A stretch of DNA of 64,000 nt, from NCBI RefSeq assembly GCF_020740795.1, contig NC_067294.1, forward strand, positions 1,798,001 through 1,862,000, given 5' to 3'. How positions within the stretch are numbered: position 1 is the first letter of the stretch; every line of letters starts with the position of its first letter. This stretch comes from Apus apus. Lineage: Eukaryota; Chordata; Aves; Apodiformes; Apodidae. The position numbers and the translations under genes are program-made. Below are positions 44,322-56,355 of the stretch, piece by piece. Below the pieces are notes generated by a model. The model was not told the DNA's origin. It did no database searches and worked only from the letters and a program-made list of their open reading frames with translations.

Positions 44322-47300
44322 CAGGGAGATGAAACAGAGCTGCTAACCAGTAATTAATGACTGTATTTTTTTTGCATATACATCGTTGAAATTTAGTAGA
44401 ATGCTTTGCAGTAAGCTTGTAAATACTGTACTCAAGTACTTAATATTGAATTATTATGTACAAGCAACTAGATCTTACTCTGGCATTGTTCTGTAATAAC
44501 TTAATAGTGAAGATTCTTCATTTTGATGTTTAAAAGTGTGACTCCAGAACAGCAGACCATACTGTGATAAAGGAATAATTTTTGATTCTTGGTGTGCCAA
44601 GATTTTCTAGATCTCTGCAGTAGCATTATCATCTAAAGATGGGACCTTGAGTTAAGAATTGTTAGCAAGGTTTCTGAAGGTAACTGCACATCCTGAAAAC
44701 GTGCATGTAAAGCATTTGTGTACTCTCCTAAGTCAGTAGTAGGCTACCATTAAACTACCTGGATCCTTGGGTCTGTGGAACTGTGGGCAGAGGACTCAGT
44801 GTGTTCTGCTCTGAATTGATTTCTCAGCATGAATGTCAGTGGCCTTCAGCTGCCACCACTGCAGCACAGCTGGCTGTTTGTGACCAGCACTGACACAGTT
44901 TTGGGCACATCCACTGCCCAGCCACTGTCACCTCAGAGTCCTTCCCATTTCACCTCAGTTATTTTATAATATTACCCTTCTCAGTTATTGTTCCTTCTAG
45001 AGGCTTCAGGCTTGTGCAGAGGAAGCACGTGCCTCACATGAACACAAGGGTGGAAGAAACCCTTGAGCTGCCTCAGGAGCTGGATACTGGTATTCTGGAT
45101 TTTCAGATCACTGCACATGTTACCTGGCACATAGGTTGGATTCCCAGTGTTTTCAATTTACTTTGTGGTTGTTAATCCATAAATGTCATTCTTCAGCAGG
45201 GTTCTGAATGCCTCAGAACACACAAACAAGAGCAGTTTTTCTCCACTTGATTCACTGCAGGCTGAAGTAGGTTGGATCCCTCTAATGTTCTCACTGTGAC
45301 ACCCCTCACTCACACTTGTAGACATAAAGGAAGTTTTAGAGAGTTCAAAAATGAGAGTATGGCTTTCCAAACCATTTGAAGTCTGAGTTTGTCAGTATTA
45401 TCACCCAGAATATTCATGCCCTGGAAAATAGTTTAATCATTCCAAAAAGAGCCCTTCAAGAAGATGTTAAAAATCCACAACTTTAATTAGTTTGACTACA
45501 TCTGAAAATACCTGTGAAAGGTGAGACCCTGAGCCCTTTTCCTGTTGCTCGGGGGTAGAAGGAAGTGCAAGTGAATGCTGCTAGATTAGTTTGTGAACAA
45601 GTATTGTATAAACATACTATATGGCTCAAGGTTAAAAATAATGCCATGAAGTTATATTTCCTTTAAACATCAGTAAAGTGATTTCTGCCAGTACCTCCCT
45701 GGAGTCCTTTTGGCTTTGCTTCTAATTATCAATATCCATGTTCTTGCTGGTAATTATGCAAGAATCTAGAGCCCCGTGGAGACAGAGGTGAGCTCTTTGA
45801 TGTAGCTTAAGCAAAAAGAAAGTTACATATCTAGTAAATTGTTATTATGATGATCATTCAAGTCAATGAATGAGGTGTTTATTGTAAAGGTGTTCCAGGA
45901 GTCCTAGGAAAAGTACTTTGCCTCAAATAATTTTGTAGTTTCTGTACAACAAACAGACTGATACTGATAAACTAATTGAAGAGTACAAGAGAAGAAAATG
46001 TGGCATGTAACTGTGGAGTTGGCTGTAGCAGCAGCCTGAAAATTGCCAGGTGGTGTTTTTCTTGACGTGATGAGGCCTTATAGGAGGACAGAAATACCAT
46101 ATGCCACACTTTCTTGTCCTTCAGTTATGAAAGCACTACTTCTTAGTTTCATCTTTTGTCTGATTCTTGGAGAAAGTCTAATGAATTACCAGACTAACTC
46201 TCTGCCCCAGGGAAGGAAATTTTACTCATTTTGAAGCTGTAACAATATCTGCTCTTGTTCTGCTTTTCTCAAAAGGAAGGCTTTTTTCCATGTTTTGGTT
46301 TTAAACTGAAGAATGGCCACAGAAAATTTCATTCAAAGGGGAAACTGGCTCTTCCTTATTAGTGGATGAAGGTTATGGGTCACAGCCAGTTAACGGGTAG
46401 CAGAGAAAAGCTTATTTGTGCAGTGACTGAGGAGAGAAATCTGTTCAGTGTCAGTGGGGCTGCTCTGTCACATCCCAGACATGATGAAGCCTTGATGACT
46501 TGAATGGAGTTGCTTCCAGGGAGTCAGTCCATGCAAGAACTGTGGTAACACTTTATCACTAGCAACTGTGCATTGCATGTTTTATACATGCATCTATAAG
46601 GGGGTTTTCATGAACACTGTTCAGTTCCTTTTGTTATCTCAAGTGTATTTCTAGGAGACTTTGACTGAAAGTGCTCGGAGAGGATGGAAGATCCCAAGTG
46701 CTGTAGGGCTGTGTTTGCTCTTGGAGGGTAAAGACCCTACATGCAAATGGTTCTGGTTTGGTTCATAATCTCTAAAAACAGGGGAGCTCTGGGGCCCAAG
46801 GCAACAGGTACTGAATGGCCACGAGTTGAATTTCATGTTCTTCGTGTGGGATGAAAATTTCCCTACAGGGACATTTTTACATGCAAATGGGTGATTAAAC
46901 TTTTATTTATCTCTTTACTGTCAGTTCTCCTCTCCCTGGCTTAAGGTTTTTCAATCAGGCCTATCAGAATCACCTGCTATTAGTTTAGGAGTTTTGGAAC
47001 AGGTTAATATTTACTTTTAAAGGGAGTCCATCAGCTTGAATGCACTTGAGATTAGCTAAATCCACAGCACTGGAAATTGTGAAACTACTGGAAGCTGAGT
47101 TGGATCTCCTGGCCAAAACTCTGTTATTTCATAGTGTTCCCTGAGGACTTTCTATATCTGAGACTGCATTTACGTGCCCATCTTGAGGTTGGGAGGCTTT
47201 CACATGGTAAAAGGAGGTAAAGATCAGTCATCTCAATCTGTGGCAGGCATGTGTGCCTTCCATACAGAAGAAGGGGGAAAAGACTCATCTAAACATTAAT

Positions 47301-48024
47301 TCCTATTTGCTACAGAATGATCTTCTAGTAAATGAAAAACCAAGTTCCCACAGATGGCTGATGGTGAGGAATTGTTATATAGATATGTTCCACATGCACT
47401 AAATTATGCCTTTAAAAATAATCTGCTTAATTTACATCATACACTGTTTTAATTCCATTTTCTGGGGAAAGCAGATGAGTCAGTTTTGTCAGTCCTTAAT
47501 TAAACTTTCTAGTTGTGTCTCTACAGTGAGACACAGAGTGTTAACTGTAACCAGCGTTTCCATTTCATTTAAACAGTTTATTAATAAAGAGTTTTGCAGA
47601 AATCCACAGATCCTTTTGATTTTATAACATCAATCACACCTTATTTTTTTCCTTACATGTTTATTCTGGATTCACCTGCTGGGTATGATGTCTTACATAC
47701 TGTTTTGGAGGTGGTTGTGTTGGTTTTATTTGCAGTGGTGGCTTCCTTTGCACGCAGATACCCGTGACCCACCTCCTGTGTGGGTTGTGGATCGAGTGCG
47801 ATCTCTGTTGCTGCTGTGGGAGAATCACACCAGGTACATGGGAGGAGAAAGGGGGCAGGAGCTGGATTTCCTAGGGTTGGAGTCGAAAGGAGTCTTAGTG
47901 CAGGGCTGCAGTAGAAAGCCCCTAGAGCTCTGAGCACAGCAACGAGGAGGGTTTGATGCCCCTCTTTTTGCCTTCCTGGTGCTTCTGTCTGTTTAACTTC
48001 CTTCCGAAGCAGCAAAACAAAACA
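44322..48024. other. MEIKIN 3' UTR and MEIKIN-FNIP1 intergenic region
   Basis: About 3.7 kb of unremarkable, moderately AT-rich sequence. No CR1 copy, RNA gene or conserved exon was recognised. An AATAAA at about 47583-47588 is isolated. Confidence 0.75.
44749..44754 (+). terminator. Candidate poly(A) signal (ATTAAA) for MEIKIN
   Basis: An ATTAAA lies about 430 bases after the MEIKIN stop. A GT-rich stretch (gtgtgttctg) follows within about 50 bases. No AATAAA lies closer. Confidence 0.35.
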
Positions 48025-48291
48025 GCTGCGCCTTATCGCCGCCCCTCGCCGCCCAGCCCCCCGGGGGGACACGCCTCGGCTCTGCCCGGGCCTTGAGAGA
48101 CCGCGGGGCTGCGGGCGGGACCCCGCAGACCCCCGTGAGGAGCAGACGGGTGCCCGCTCGCCCTGCTGCCCGCGGGGCAGGGGGAACCCCCGCCGGGGCC
48201 GGTCCGGGGGTGCCCGCTCGGCTCCCCCCGGCCCGCCTCCCCGGCCCGCCCCGCGGCCCGCCCCGCTGGCAGCGCCGGGTGACTAATGTCT

Positions 48292-48301
48292 GTCATATGA
48301 C
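48292..48301. promoter_or_regulatory. E-box-like palindrome GTCATATGAC in the FNIP1 promoter
   Basis: It is a perfect inverted repeat with the outer bases of the CLEAR element (GTCACGTGAC) but a CATATG core, and GTGAC words flank it on both sides. TFEB, TFE3 and MITF prefer CACGTG or CATGTG, so binding is uncertain. Confidence 0.4.
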
Positions 48302-48421
48302 TGTGACACCGAATGGAGTCGGGCGGGCGGAACTAGCCGCGGCGAGGGGACGGGGCTGCGCGGAGCCCAGCGCCTCGGCGGCGGACGGGGCGGGGGGGGG
48401 CCCCAGCGGCGGCGCCCCAAG

Positions 48422-48510
48422 ATGCCGCCCACCCTCTTCCAGAAGCTCTTCAACAAGAAGCACGGGCTGATCTCCCCAGCCAGGGACGCCAGGGACGACT
48501 GTGTCTTCAG
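48422..48510 (+). CDS. FNIP1: Folliculin-interacting protein 1, first coding exon (partial gene)
   Basis: FNIP1 pairs with folliculin, forming a lysosomal GTPase-activating complex for RagC/D, and binds AMPK. It links nutrient state to mTORC1 and TFE3/TFEB. Only the first 29 codons plus two bases are here. [16 protein letters not shown] is the conserved FNIP start, followed by an [12 protein letters not shown] stretch. The donor gtaatc follows 48510, leaving 'ag', which would make serine with a following C as in the family. The start has A at -3. Both FNIP1 and FNIP2 start with a TL-QKLF block. The MPPTLFQ form, the ARDARD stretch and the position next to MEIKIN and ACSL6 favour FNIP1. The exon encoding the SWPLPEFD region was not found in the window. 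Confidence 0.9.
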
Positions 48511-48800
48511 GTAATCGGGACGGGGGGCCGCTCTCCCTCTCCTGACCCAAACTTCTGCGCCGAGTTCCCTGCCGCCCTGCCTGGGCGGGCTAGAAGCCCC
48601 TTCCCCCTCGGCCGCAGCCCCCTTCCTGCTCGGCGGCTCCCCCGCTCTCCTCCGCCGCCCTCGTACCGCTGGCCCCGGGGTCAGCCCCTACCCGGCTGCG
48701 GGATCCCCGGGGCCGCTGAGGTGCTCCGGCCCGAGCCCCTCCAGGCGGGCGTGCTGGGCGGGAGCCCCCCCGGGGCCGCCACGTCGGGGCCGCCGCGCTG

Positions 48801-48817
48801 CCCCCCCCCCCCCCCCC
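48801..48817. repeat. Poly(C) tract (C17) in FNIP1 intron 1
   Basis: Seventeen C followed by AG, superficially resembling a splice acceptor. It lies in the CpG island, about 250 bases from a G13 run at 49070. Confidence 0.9.
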
Positions 48818-51800
48818 AGGGCTGCCGGGGCCGCCCCTCCTTCCTCAGGCCCGGGTCGTGGCTGCCTCCCCTCCGGGCGGCCCCTCACGGCGCGGCCCCC
48901 CGGCCAGCCCGCGGCGGAGCGGGGCTCAGCCCCGGGCGGGCCCGTCGCCGCCTTCTTGTCAGTTTCACTCCCCGGCGATCAGCGGCGGCCCCTTCTCCCC
49001 GCCGGGGCCCCCCGGAGCCCTCCGGGGATGCTGCGGGGAAAGGGGGGGATAAGGCGCCATACTTTGTGAGGGGGGGGGGGGGCAGGCGATCCCCGGGGAG
49101 CAGCCCCTCAGGAACGTGGAGAAAACGCGAAGTTTTGGGCGCTGCCAAGAGAGGTGTAGGGTTTCTCGTGAAATTTGTCATGCCCTCACCGCAACACAAC
49201 TGGCTCCGCCGTGGGGTGTCAAGCACGACGTGGGGAGGCAGCTCCCGGAGCCCCCCCGGTGGGGCTGCGGTGGCGGCTCTGGCTCGGGTCCTGCCTGGGG
49301 ACACGGGGTGCCTTCCCTCGGAGCTTCAGTGCCGGGGCCCAGGAACCACCCGGGGCCTCCTCGGGGGTTAGTCAGCCCGGGAACAGGTAGTTTTTGTGGC
49401 TGTGCAATAAGCGCGGTGGCTCCGGGAAGCGATGCAGCCCCGGCCCTGGCTGGTGTCACGAAGAGGTAACCTGCAAAACTGCTGCATCGTGCGGAGTTTG
49501 CAACGCGGGTGGGTGCAAATACAACGTGCTTCCTTAGTAAGAGCTACTCGCTTCTTCAAGCACCTCTAACAGCGTGGGGAAGCTCTCCTTCCACCTACCG
49601 CCTTTCAATGTATTGCCTACAAATTATCAGCTCGGGGGTTGCCCTGTAAAGGGAGATCTCCGACTGATGGGCTTAATTATGTGGTGGGGTATTCCTTTTA
49701 ACTGCAGTGATACCGTTCAGCAATTTAGGTGGTTGATAGTATATCTGCAGTAATGCCAGCATTGATGGGTCTTTCTGTGTCCTTATAGAGTCAGGACATG
49801 CTCCTGGACACTGCCTGAAGAGCAGGGCTCTGACTGCTAGCACACACCTTTGAAAAACACCGATCACAGCTGCTCATACACCTCTCTTCTATTTACTGCT
49901 AAGCTGGTTCCTTTTTAAAATTATCTTTTGTTAGTGGCAAAATGTTTACATGATGTCCCTGTCATCTTATTTTCTGAATCAGCTTAATACTAGGATCAGA
50001 CCCCTTGGTGGGGAAGGGGCACTAGGACTGCTCTGTGTAATTGCCTTGCCTTTCTCCCCCCCGTTAAGATATTTGTTAATGATGGATTCGTAGAGACTGG
50101 TGGTTAATTCAACAGCTGCAGAAACGTGGGGGTGATGCCCCTGTTGAAAGGAGTAAGAAGGAGTACTCGGCAAGTTCTCCCCTCTTCACCTGCCTCGTCC
50201 TGTGCCAAACCGGACATGGAATTTAGAAAAGATAGGTCACTGCTCTTACCCTCCTCTGGTTTTGTAGTGCTGTTTCACTTTGTGATGGTGAACTGTCAGC
50301 TGGTAACTAGTGAATTTGCAGGGGTTTTTTTTTGGTGGACCCACAGGTATAAAATCCCAGGAGGAGGCTGATGGCTTTGGGGGTGTGGGAGACCCGGCCC
50401 CTACTTTGGGGAGCCAAGGATTATGTTTTGAAGACTGATACAGGTGCCCTCTCGAAATGTTGCCTGGTGGCTGCTTTCATTTTCCACGTGGGGTTAAGTC
50501 TTTAGTTAATCCTCACCATGTCTTATCGGTTACTGGTGAAACTTTTGGAAGTTACACAAAATAAAGACCATTACGTGTTACAGCTGGGTCTTTAGAAACT
50601 GGAAACAAGCACCCTGGATTTTTAGACTGTTCCTGCTTCCAGTAAACTTGAAGGCAGCAGCCTCATCAGTTTCAATGGGGCTAGGTTATGGTTCTGAATT
50701 GCTACATTGTTATCTCTTTATATGCTAAATAACAGAGCACTTTCCAAATACTCTGAGTGCCCTTATTTCCGGCTGTCTTCACTTTGAAAGCTTGGTCCTC
50801 CTACTGAGGAGACTCTGAAGAACAAGCACAAGAAATACATAAATTCTCTTAATATATTTTCTGGATAGTATGTACTTAAAAAGCTCAACTACTCTGGCAG
50901 TGACATCACCATAGCAGAACGTTTAAGGATGATTTTTATGCTCATTCTTTCTTTGACTACATTTTGTATTTCTGCTGGGCTTATTGTGAAAATTTACCAG
51001 GACATAAATTCTACTTAATCTGAGTTTACACGGTTTCAAAAATAAAATCAATACTATATGGGGGAAGATGTTTGTGATTTGTTTGGTTTTGGTTTTGTTT
51101 TTTTTAATTATTTGCTTCAGGGTTGATTGGTTGGTTGCTTTTCCCAGAATTTTTCTATGCTGTGAGTGTGTGAAATTTTAAAGAGCCTGGGTCTAGCCAA
51201 ACTGTGTAAAATCGTTCAGAACCAGGCACTGGGGAGGTTAACAGTTCTAGTGATGTGACCAGTAAATTAGCAACTGTAAAGCATTTACTGATGTACCAGA
51301 TTGCCCCCCCCCCCCCCTTTTTTTATTTTCTTTTTTTTAAATATATCCAAGCAGCTTATTTCACAGAAGAAGCCTTAGGAAATCACAATAGGTCCATGCA
51401 TCTCTCTAGTGCAAGCAGGGGCAGTTGGCAGGCTTAGCCCTTAGGCTGAAATCTCTTGGTGCAGCTTGAGGTGATGAACAAGAATATTCAAACTGTTAGT
51501 GTTACAATCTGTTGACAAGAAACACAGATACACCTGCAAGTATTCTAGAGAAGAGACAAACCCTTCAGTTCCAAGGTGCAGAGTACCTGCTGTCTGCTGC
51601 AAATAATACTCACGTGAGTGGATTTTCCCTGAGGGTAACTTTTACTATAAATAGGAGCTCTTGGCCATACTGTAGCATCTGGCACTGCCTCCTGGTGACA
51701 GGAGAGCTCAGCCCAGGCTTGGGCTCCTACAGTTATTAGGAAGATGAGATTTCAGCTACGTTGTTTTCTAGAATTTTAGAATCAAAGTATTCCTGTTGTA

Positions 51801-54800
51801 AAAATACATAAAGCTGTTGTGTGCTGTGCATGTCCAAAATGTATATGTTTTTAACAGCAATTAAATGAACCTTCCAGCATTTTCTGATCAATTTCCCCAC
51901 TAAAATAGAAACAATGTTACAAAAACTTCCTTGAACCAAGAAGCAGCAACCAAGCATTCAGCTAACTATTGTGTGGGTACACACACAGTATTCCTGACTG
52001 CCACAGAGCCTGATTCTGAGCTTCTGTTGCTTTTCTGGCATTCTGGGGGTCTGCTTCTGTGCTTTGGAGAAGAGGGAGCTGCTAAACCGTTGATAACTCA
52101 GCCACCTCTTTGTTCTTCAAAATGGGGTCAGCAGAATGAGCCCAAAGCTCAGCAAACCACTGAGAGTCTCAAGCTTTCTATCTGTGCTGCTGAGAGGTGT
52201 GGGCAGTGTTGCCAACGGTAAATACAGCTGGAAGGGCTGCAGGAGAGGGTGTCATGGGGAAGTGTAACTGGGCTTGGAGTGCCCTTAACCTGCTGCAGAG
52301 GGAGAGGGACAGTCCTGCAATACTGAGTTACAGCACTGATGTGTTTTGGGGTTGTGTGTAGGAGGGAAACTCGGTGTTTCTTTCCATTTTACGTATAAAG
52401 TTCAAATACTTGTTCCCTTGTGTCTCTCGACATCCTTCCCACTGAGCTGGGGGATAGAGGGATTATTAATTAGGAGTTCTTTTTACACTGCAGCTCAATA
52501 CAAGTTTCAGTGTCTAGTTTGGTTTTTTTTTAATCTAGGGAGCTCTAAAGAGCCATCTCACCCTGAGGGGCATTCCACTGATGTTTGCAAACTGTTTTGC
52601 TCTTGTTAAAGCACCTGTTGTAGAGGTACAGCTGTGTGGTAATTGTTCAAGCTTGAAAGAACCCCTTCCAGGTTTCGAGTCTTACCAACAGTGTGGGGTA
52701 TCTTTGGGCACATTCTTCCTTTTGGAGTTTGCTTTGGCTATCTGGGTGTTTCTGAGGATAAGCTCAGTTTTCCAAGTGGGAAGGTACAGGAATAAATAAC
52801 TTGACATGTTCTTTATTTATGGAGAAGGCCATTTTTAGTCAGCCTGGAAATGTGCTTTCTTGGGGTCTTTCTGTAATACGTGCTGCTCCTTTATTGAGGG
52901 AATGGTTTGCCAGGTTCCTGAGATGCCTAAGGCTGGCTGCAAAGTAGTATTTCCTGAGATCTGTCTAGGCAAGTATCCCCCATCAGCCCAGACTATTTTC
53001 TGTTCTCCATGGCAGTGACTTTAAATGGTATCCTGAGATTTGTTTCCTTTCACATAGTTTTTGGCAGCGGGATTCGTCAAGGGAATTGCAATAAACCTAG
53101 AGTTGGAAATGGGTAACATGATACAAAGATGCTTCATGAGCCAGTTCCTCGGCAGAGCTATTGTTTTTGCACAGGGAAAAATGCTATATGCTTTTTTACA
53201 AAGGCATAATTGCTTCTTGAACCAGGATCTAATTTCCTGAAATAAACTGCAAAGAGGCTTGGAGACATCTAAGGCTGTGTAGGATGTTTCTAAGTGGAGG
53301 CTGGAGTAGGGTGAAGGAGGAACATGAAAGTTGTATTTACATTGATTTTTCCAGTCGCAGCTTTACCCACAAAACTTCTTGCTAAGTTTTCACATGATTT
53401 CTGAAGGTGGCACTGGTGACGTAAATGGCATGGTGTTGTTACAGGGACTGCTTGGTGTTTGCTCCTCCTGTGCCCAGAGCAGACGTCACCACCACCCCTG
53501 GCCATGTTGCCTTCCATTGCTGAGGAATGGCTTCACGAGGTGCTGGAGGAGTCCAGAGCCAGCAGTGTCTGGGCACTGTGGTATCACCAGCTCTGAGAGG
53601 GAGCTTAAACGGCTGAGCTGACAGAAACACTGCCAAAATTCTCATTAAATCAACCTTCCACAGCAAGCAAGGTACCCCACCCAGTCAGAGGCTTTTCTAT
53701 CCACAGCAGGTAGCTTTGTGTACAGCCTGGCTGAGCCCAGGGCAGCAAACCTCTTGCCAAGCCCTGCCAGTCCTGGTGAGCAGTACAGCTAGTGAATGGT
53801 CCTCACAGCACCACACGGGGCTTCCTGAAGCTGCTCCTCTGCAGCATGGTCAATGTGTCAAGCCAGTCTGACCCAAACCTGCTATTAATGAAACAGTGTG
53901 GTTTGATAGTGGTTCACTTCTAGCATTCTGCAAGTCTTTCATCAACAGTTGTAGCACTCCTGGAATTTCACCACCTCAAAGTCTATCTTCAAAAAGAGCT
54001 TTTGCTGGACTTCATTTTGGAGTGGCTCCAACTTTTCATCTTTTCCAGTTATCTGATTAATTTAAAAAGCTTTTGTCCCATCATTTTTTATGACTATTAA
54101 ACTCCTTAAACATAAAAAATGTTCTGATCTTTTTTTAAGCTCAATTCTGCCCTTTAATGTCCCTTAAGTTTGGGGGTTTTTTAATTTAAAAAAATCCATC
54201 TCTTCTGTAGTATCTCTGGAAGAGTTTTGGGCTTTTTGTCTGTGTTCATTAGCTTGAGTGTACTAATCTTTAATAAATATTTCACTTTGATTTGTGTGCC
54301 GTTTTCTCTATCACTATGATGACTTTGGCCTGCATTTTGAAATATATTCCTGTTTTCTAAAGTACTTCTTTTTGCCAAAGTCTCATTTGCATTTCCTGTC
54401 ATCTGAGCTTTTATGTACCTTCCAGTGCTTTGAGTCAACTTTCATCTTGGAAGCAGAGACATTCCAATTAATATGTTCCAGTATGCACCTCTGGAGCACA
54501 GGGACAGTTTGGACAATTTCTGCTGCAAGGGACACTCTCCAAGCCCTCCTTGAGAGCACTCTGTAGGTCTCCAAGTTCTCCAGGTAGGCACATGTTGCTG
54601 CTAAAAGATCCAGCACGTCCTTGGAAGTTAAAAGCTCTGAATCAGGCAACTCTGTAACCTGGGTCTGCACAGTGCCCGAAGGAGCTGCAAATGAGAGGGC
54701 TGGCAGGCCAGACAGTGATTGTTATTTACTTGTATTACTGTCAGGTCCAAAGGAATTAACTTGGATCAGTAACCCCATCATGCCTACCTGACTTTGTGCC

Positions 54801-56333
54801 TTGGAAAATGTTCCTCTGCCCTGGTGGGAATGCACCCTGCCCAGCCCTGGCTTCCTTCAGCTTCTTCCCATTTCCTGTGGAACAGGGAGCATGAACAGTG
54901 CAGTGTAAAAGCCCTCAACTTGTTTTTTCTCTGCTTGTTTAGAAGGAGGTAAGGATATAAAAACAAGCTAACATGCAGGTTAAGGGTCACCCTTAGAGTA
55001 GCATCTCCCCTGGTGGTTGGGATCTTGCAGTGGCTGGAGAGCTCAGCATCACGAGGTGGGTGTCTCAGTGTGCCCTGTTCTTCCTCTCCCCAGGGTGGCA
55101 TGGCATGTCTGGGATGGCCTGTGGTCTCTTGCCTAGCTGAGCTGCCCTTAGGACAGTCACTTTCTTGGTTCCTCTTCCAGCTTTTCAACTCCTTCCTCTA
55201 AATAGAAATCTTCTTGAGAAGAGGCTGGAGTGAGTGAATCACCCGGTGGCTGTTACCACTGGGATCACTGCTGGTAAGGCCTTCAGGCCATGGTACTAGT
55301 TTGGATCTTGCCAGCTAATCAGGTGAATCCTTTGATTCCACTTTGAGTTTCTCTTGGATTTCCAATGGTGTGTCCCAGACAAGCGAGTGGGGCAGTTTTC
55401 CCTCTGGAAGGCATGGTTGGCTGTTGTCCTCTTCCCCATGGGTTTGACCCAGCAGGGCTGAGACAGACCCTGCTCCCACGCTTGTTCTGAGGAGACAGTG
55501 TGAGCTGGCCCATCATCACTGTGGGAGAGAGAGTACCTTGACTTCTTGCCACAGTTTCTGTGTGTCTGAAGATGCATGTGTACAAGAGTAAAAATGTTTC
55601 TTTATACTTGGGTTATGCTGTGCAGTGTTGTTAAGAAGGTGTTCCTGCAAACTTAAGGGTACTGTTTTCCCCCTCCTTCTCTACGTGAGGTGATAGGGGT
55701 ATGAAGATGTGCCAAGAGCACGGGGTGTATGTACCTCTTTGTCCACTGTGAAGTCCTCTCCCTTTCTGAAACAATTCTGCCATGTGTTTTCTGGTGACTG
55801 AAGGTGAATTTACGTGTCTCATGTTATAAACCTTGCTCTCTGGGGTTGACCAGCCCCTCTGGTTGACTGGTGGATTGTCTTTGTGTTTTCAGAGGGGTTT
55901 ATCCTTTGCTGTGGGTACGCTTCTGAGTTAGTGTTTGCTCAGGGTGACAGCTTGGATGAATTCAGGCTTCTGTTCTGGAATAAACTGGTCCAGTGTGACT
56001 TGGAGCCTGAAACTTCTGTTGTAATTTTGGCTGAATGCTGGAGGTGACCACTTCGGCGGCGTGTTTTACGAGTGGAAAGTAACGCAGATGGTGGTTTCAT
56101 GCTCAGAGGCTGTGCTCCCTCCTATTGCTACATCTGGAGCAGAATGTCTGCAGGATCACATGTTTGTGAGTAACGACAGGAAAAATGCAGAGCTCAGTTG
56201 CACCAGTGAATCCACAGCCTGGTTGTGCTGGGCTTCCAGAATTGGCTCAGAGCAGAATGTGTCTCTGAGGACTTGAAAAATTTTGCATTTCTGGTATAGA
56301 GAGAGAACCTTAATCTACAAAATACCTGCTGGA

Positions 56334-56355
56334 GGGGGGGGGGGGGGGCGGGGGG
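56334..56355. repeat. Poly(G) tract
   Basis: Fifteen G, one C, then six G, followed by an A-rich purine stretch to about 56375. It has G-quadruplex potential on the + strand. Confidence 0.9.

Larger units (their letters stand above)
48025..49470 (+). promoter_or_regulatory. CpG island / promoter of FNIP1
   Basis: An abrupt rise in GC and CpG density spans the FNIP1 first exon and the start of intron 1. GC-box words (cccgccccgcggcccgcccc) sit at about 48243-48266. No TATA box is evident. A perfect 10-base palindrome GTCATATGAC lies 121 bases upstream of the ATG. Confidence 0.85.

Noticed and set aside
47653-48072. 139-codon minus-strand open frame upstream of FNIP1
   Set aside because: No recognisable domain, and it partly overlaps the CpG-rich promoter. 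Divergent transcription is possible but not supported by the sequence.
48721-49371. 216-codon plus-strand open frame after FNIP1 exon 1
   Set aside because: It is GC-rich intron sequence in the CpG island, with homopolymer-encoded Pro/Gly runs. It starts after the exon 1 donor and has no recognisable domain.
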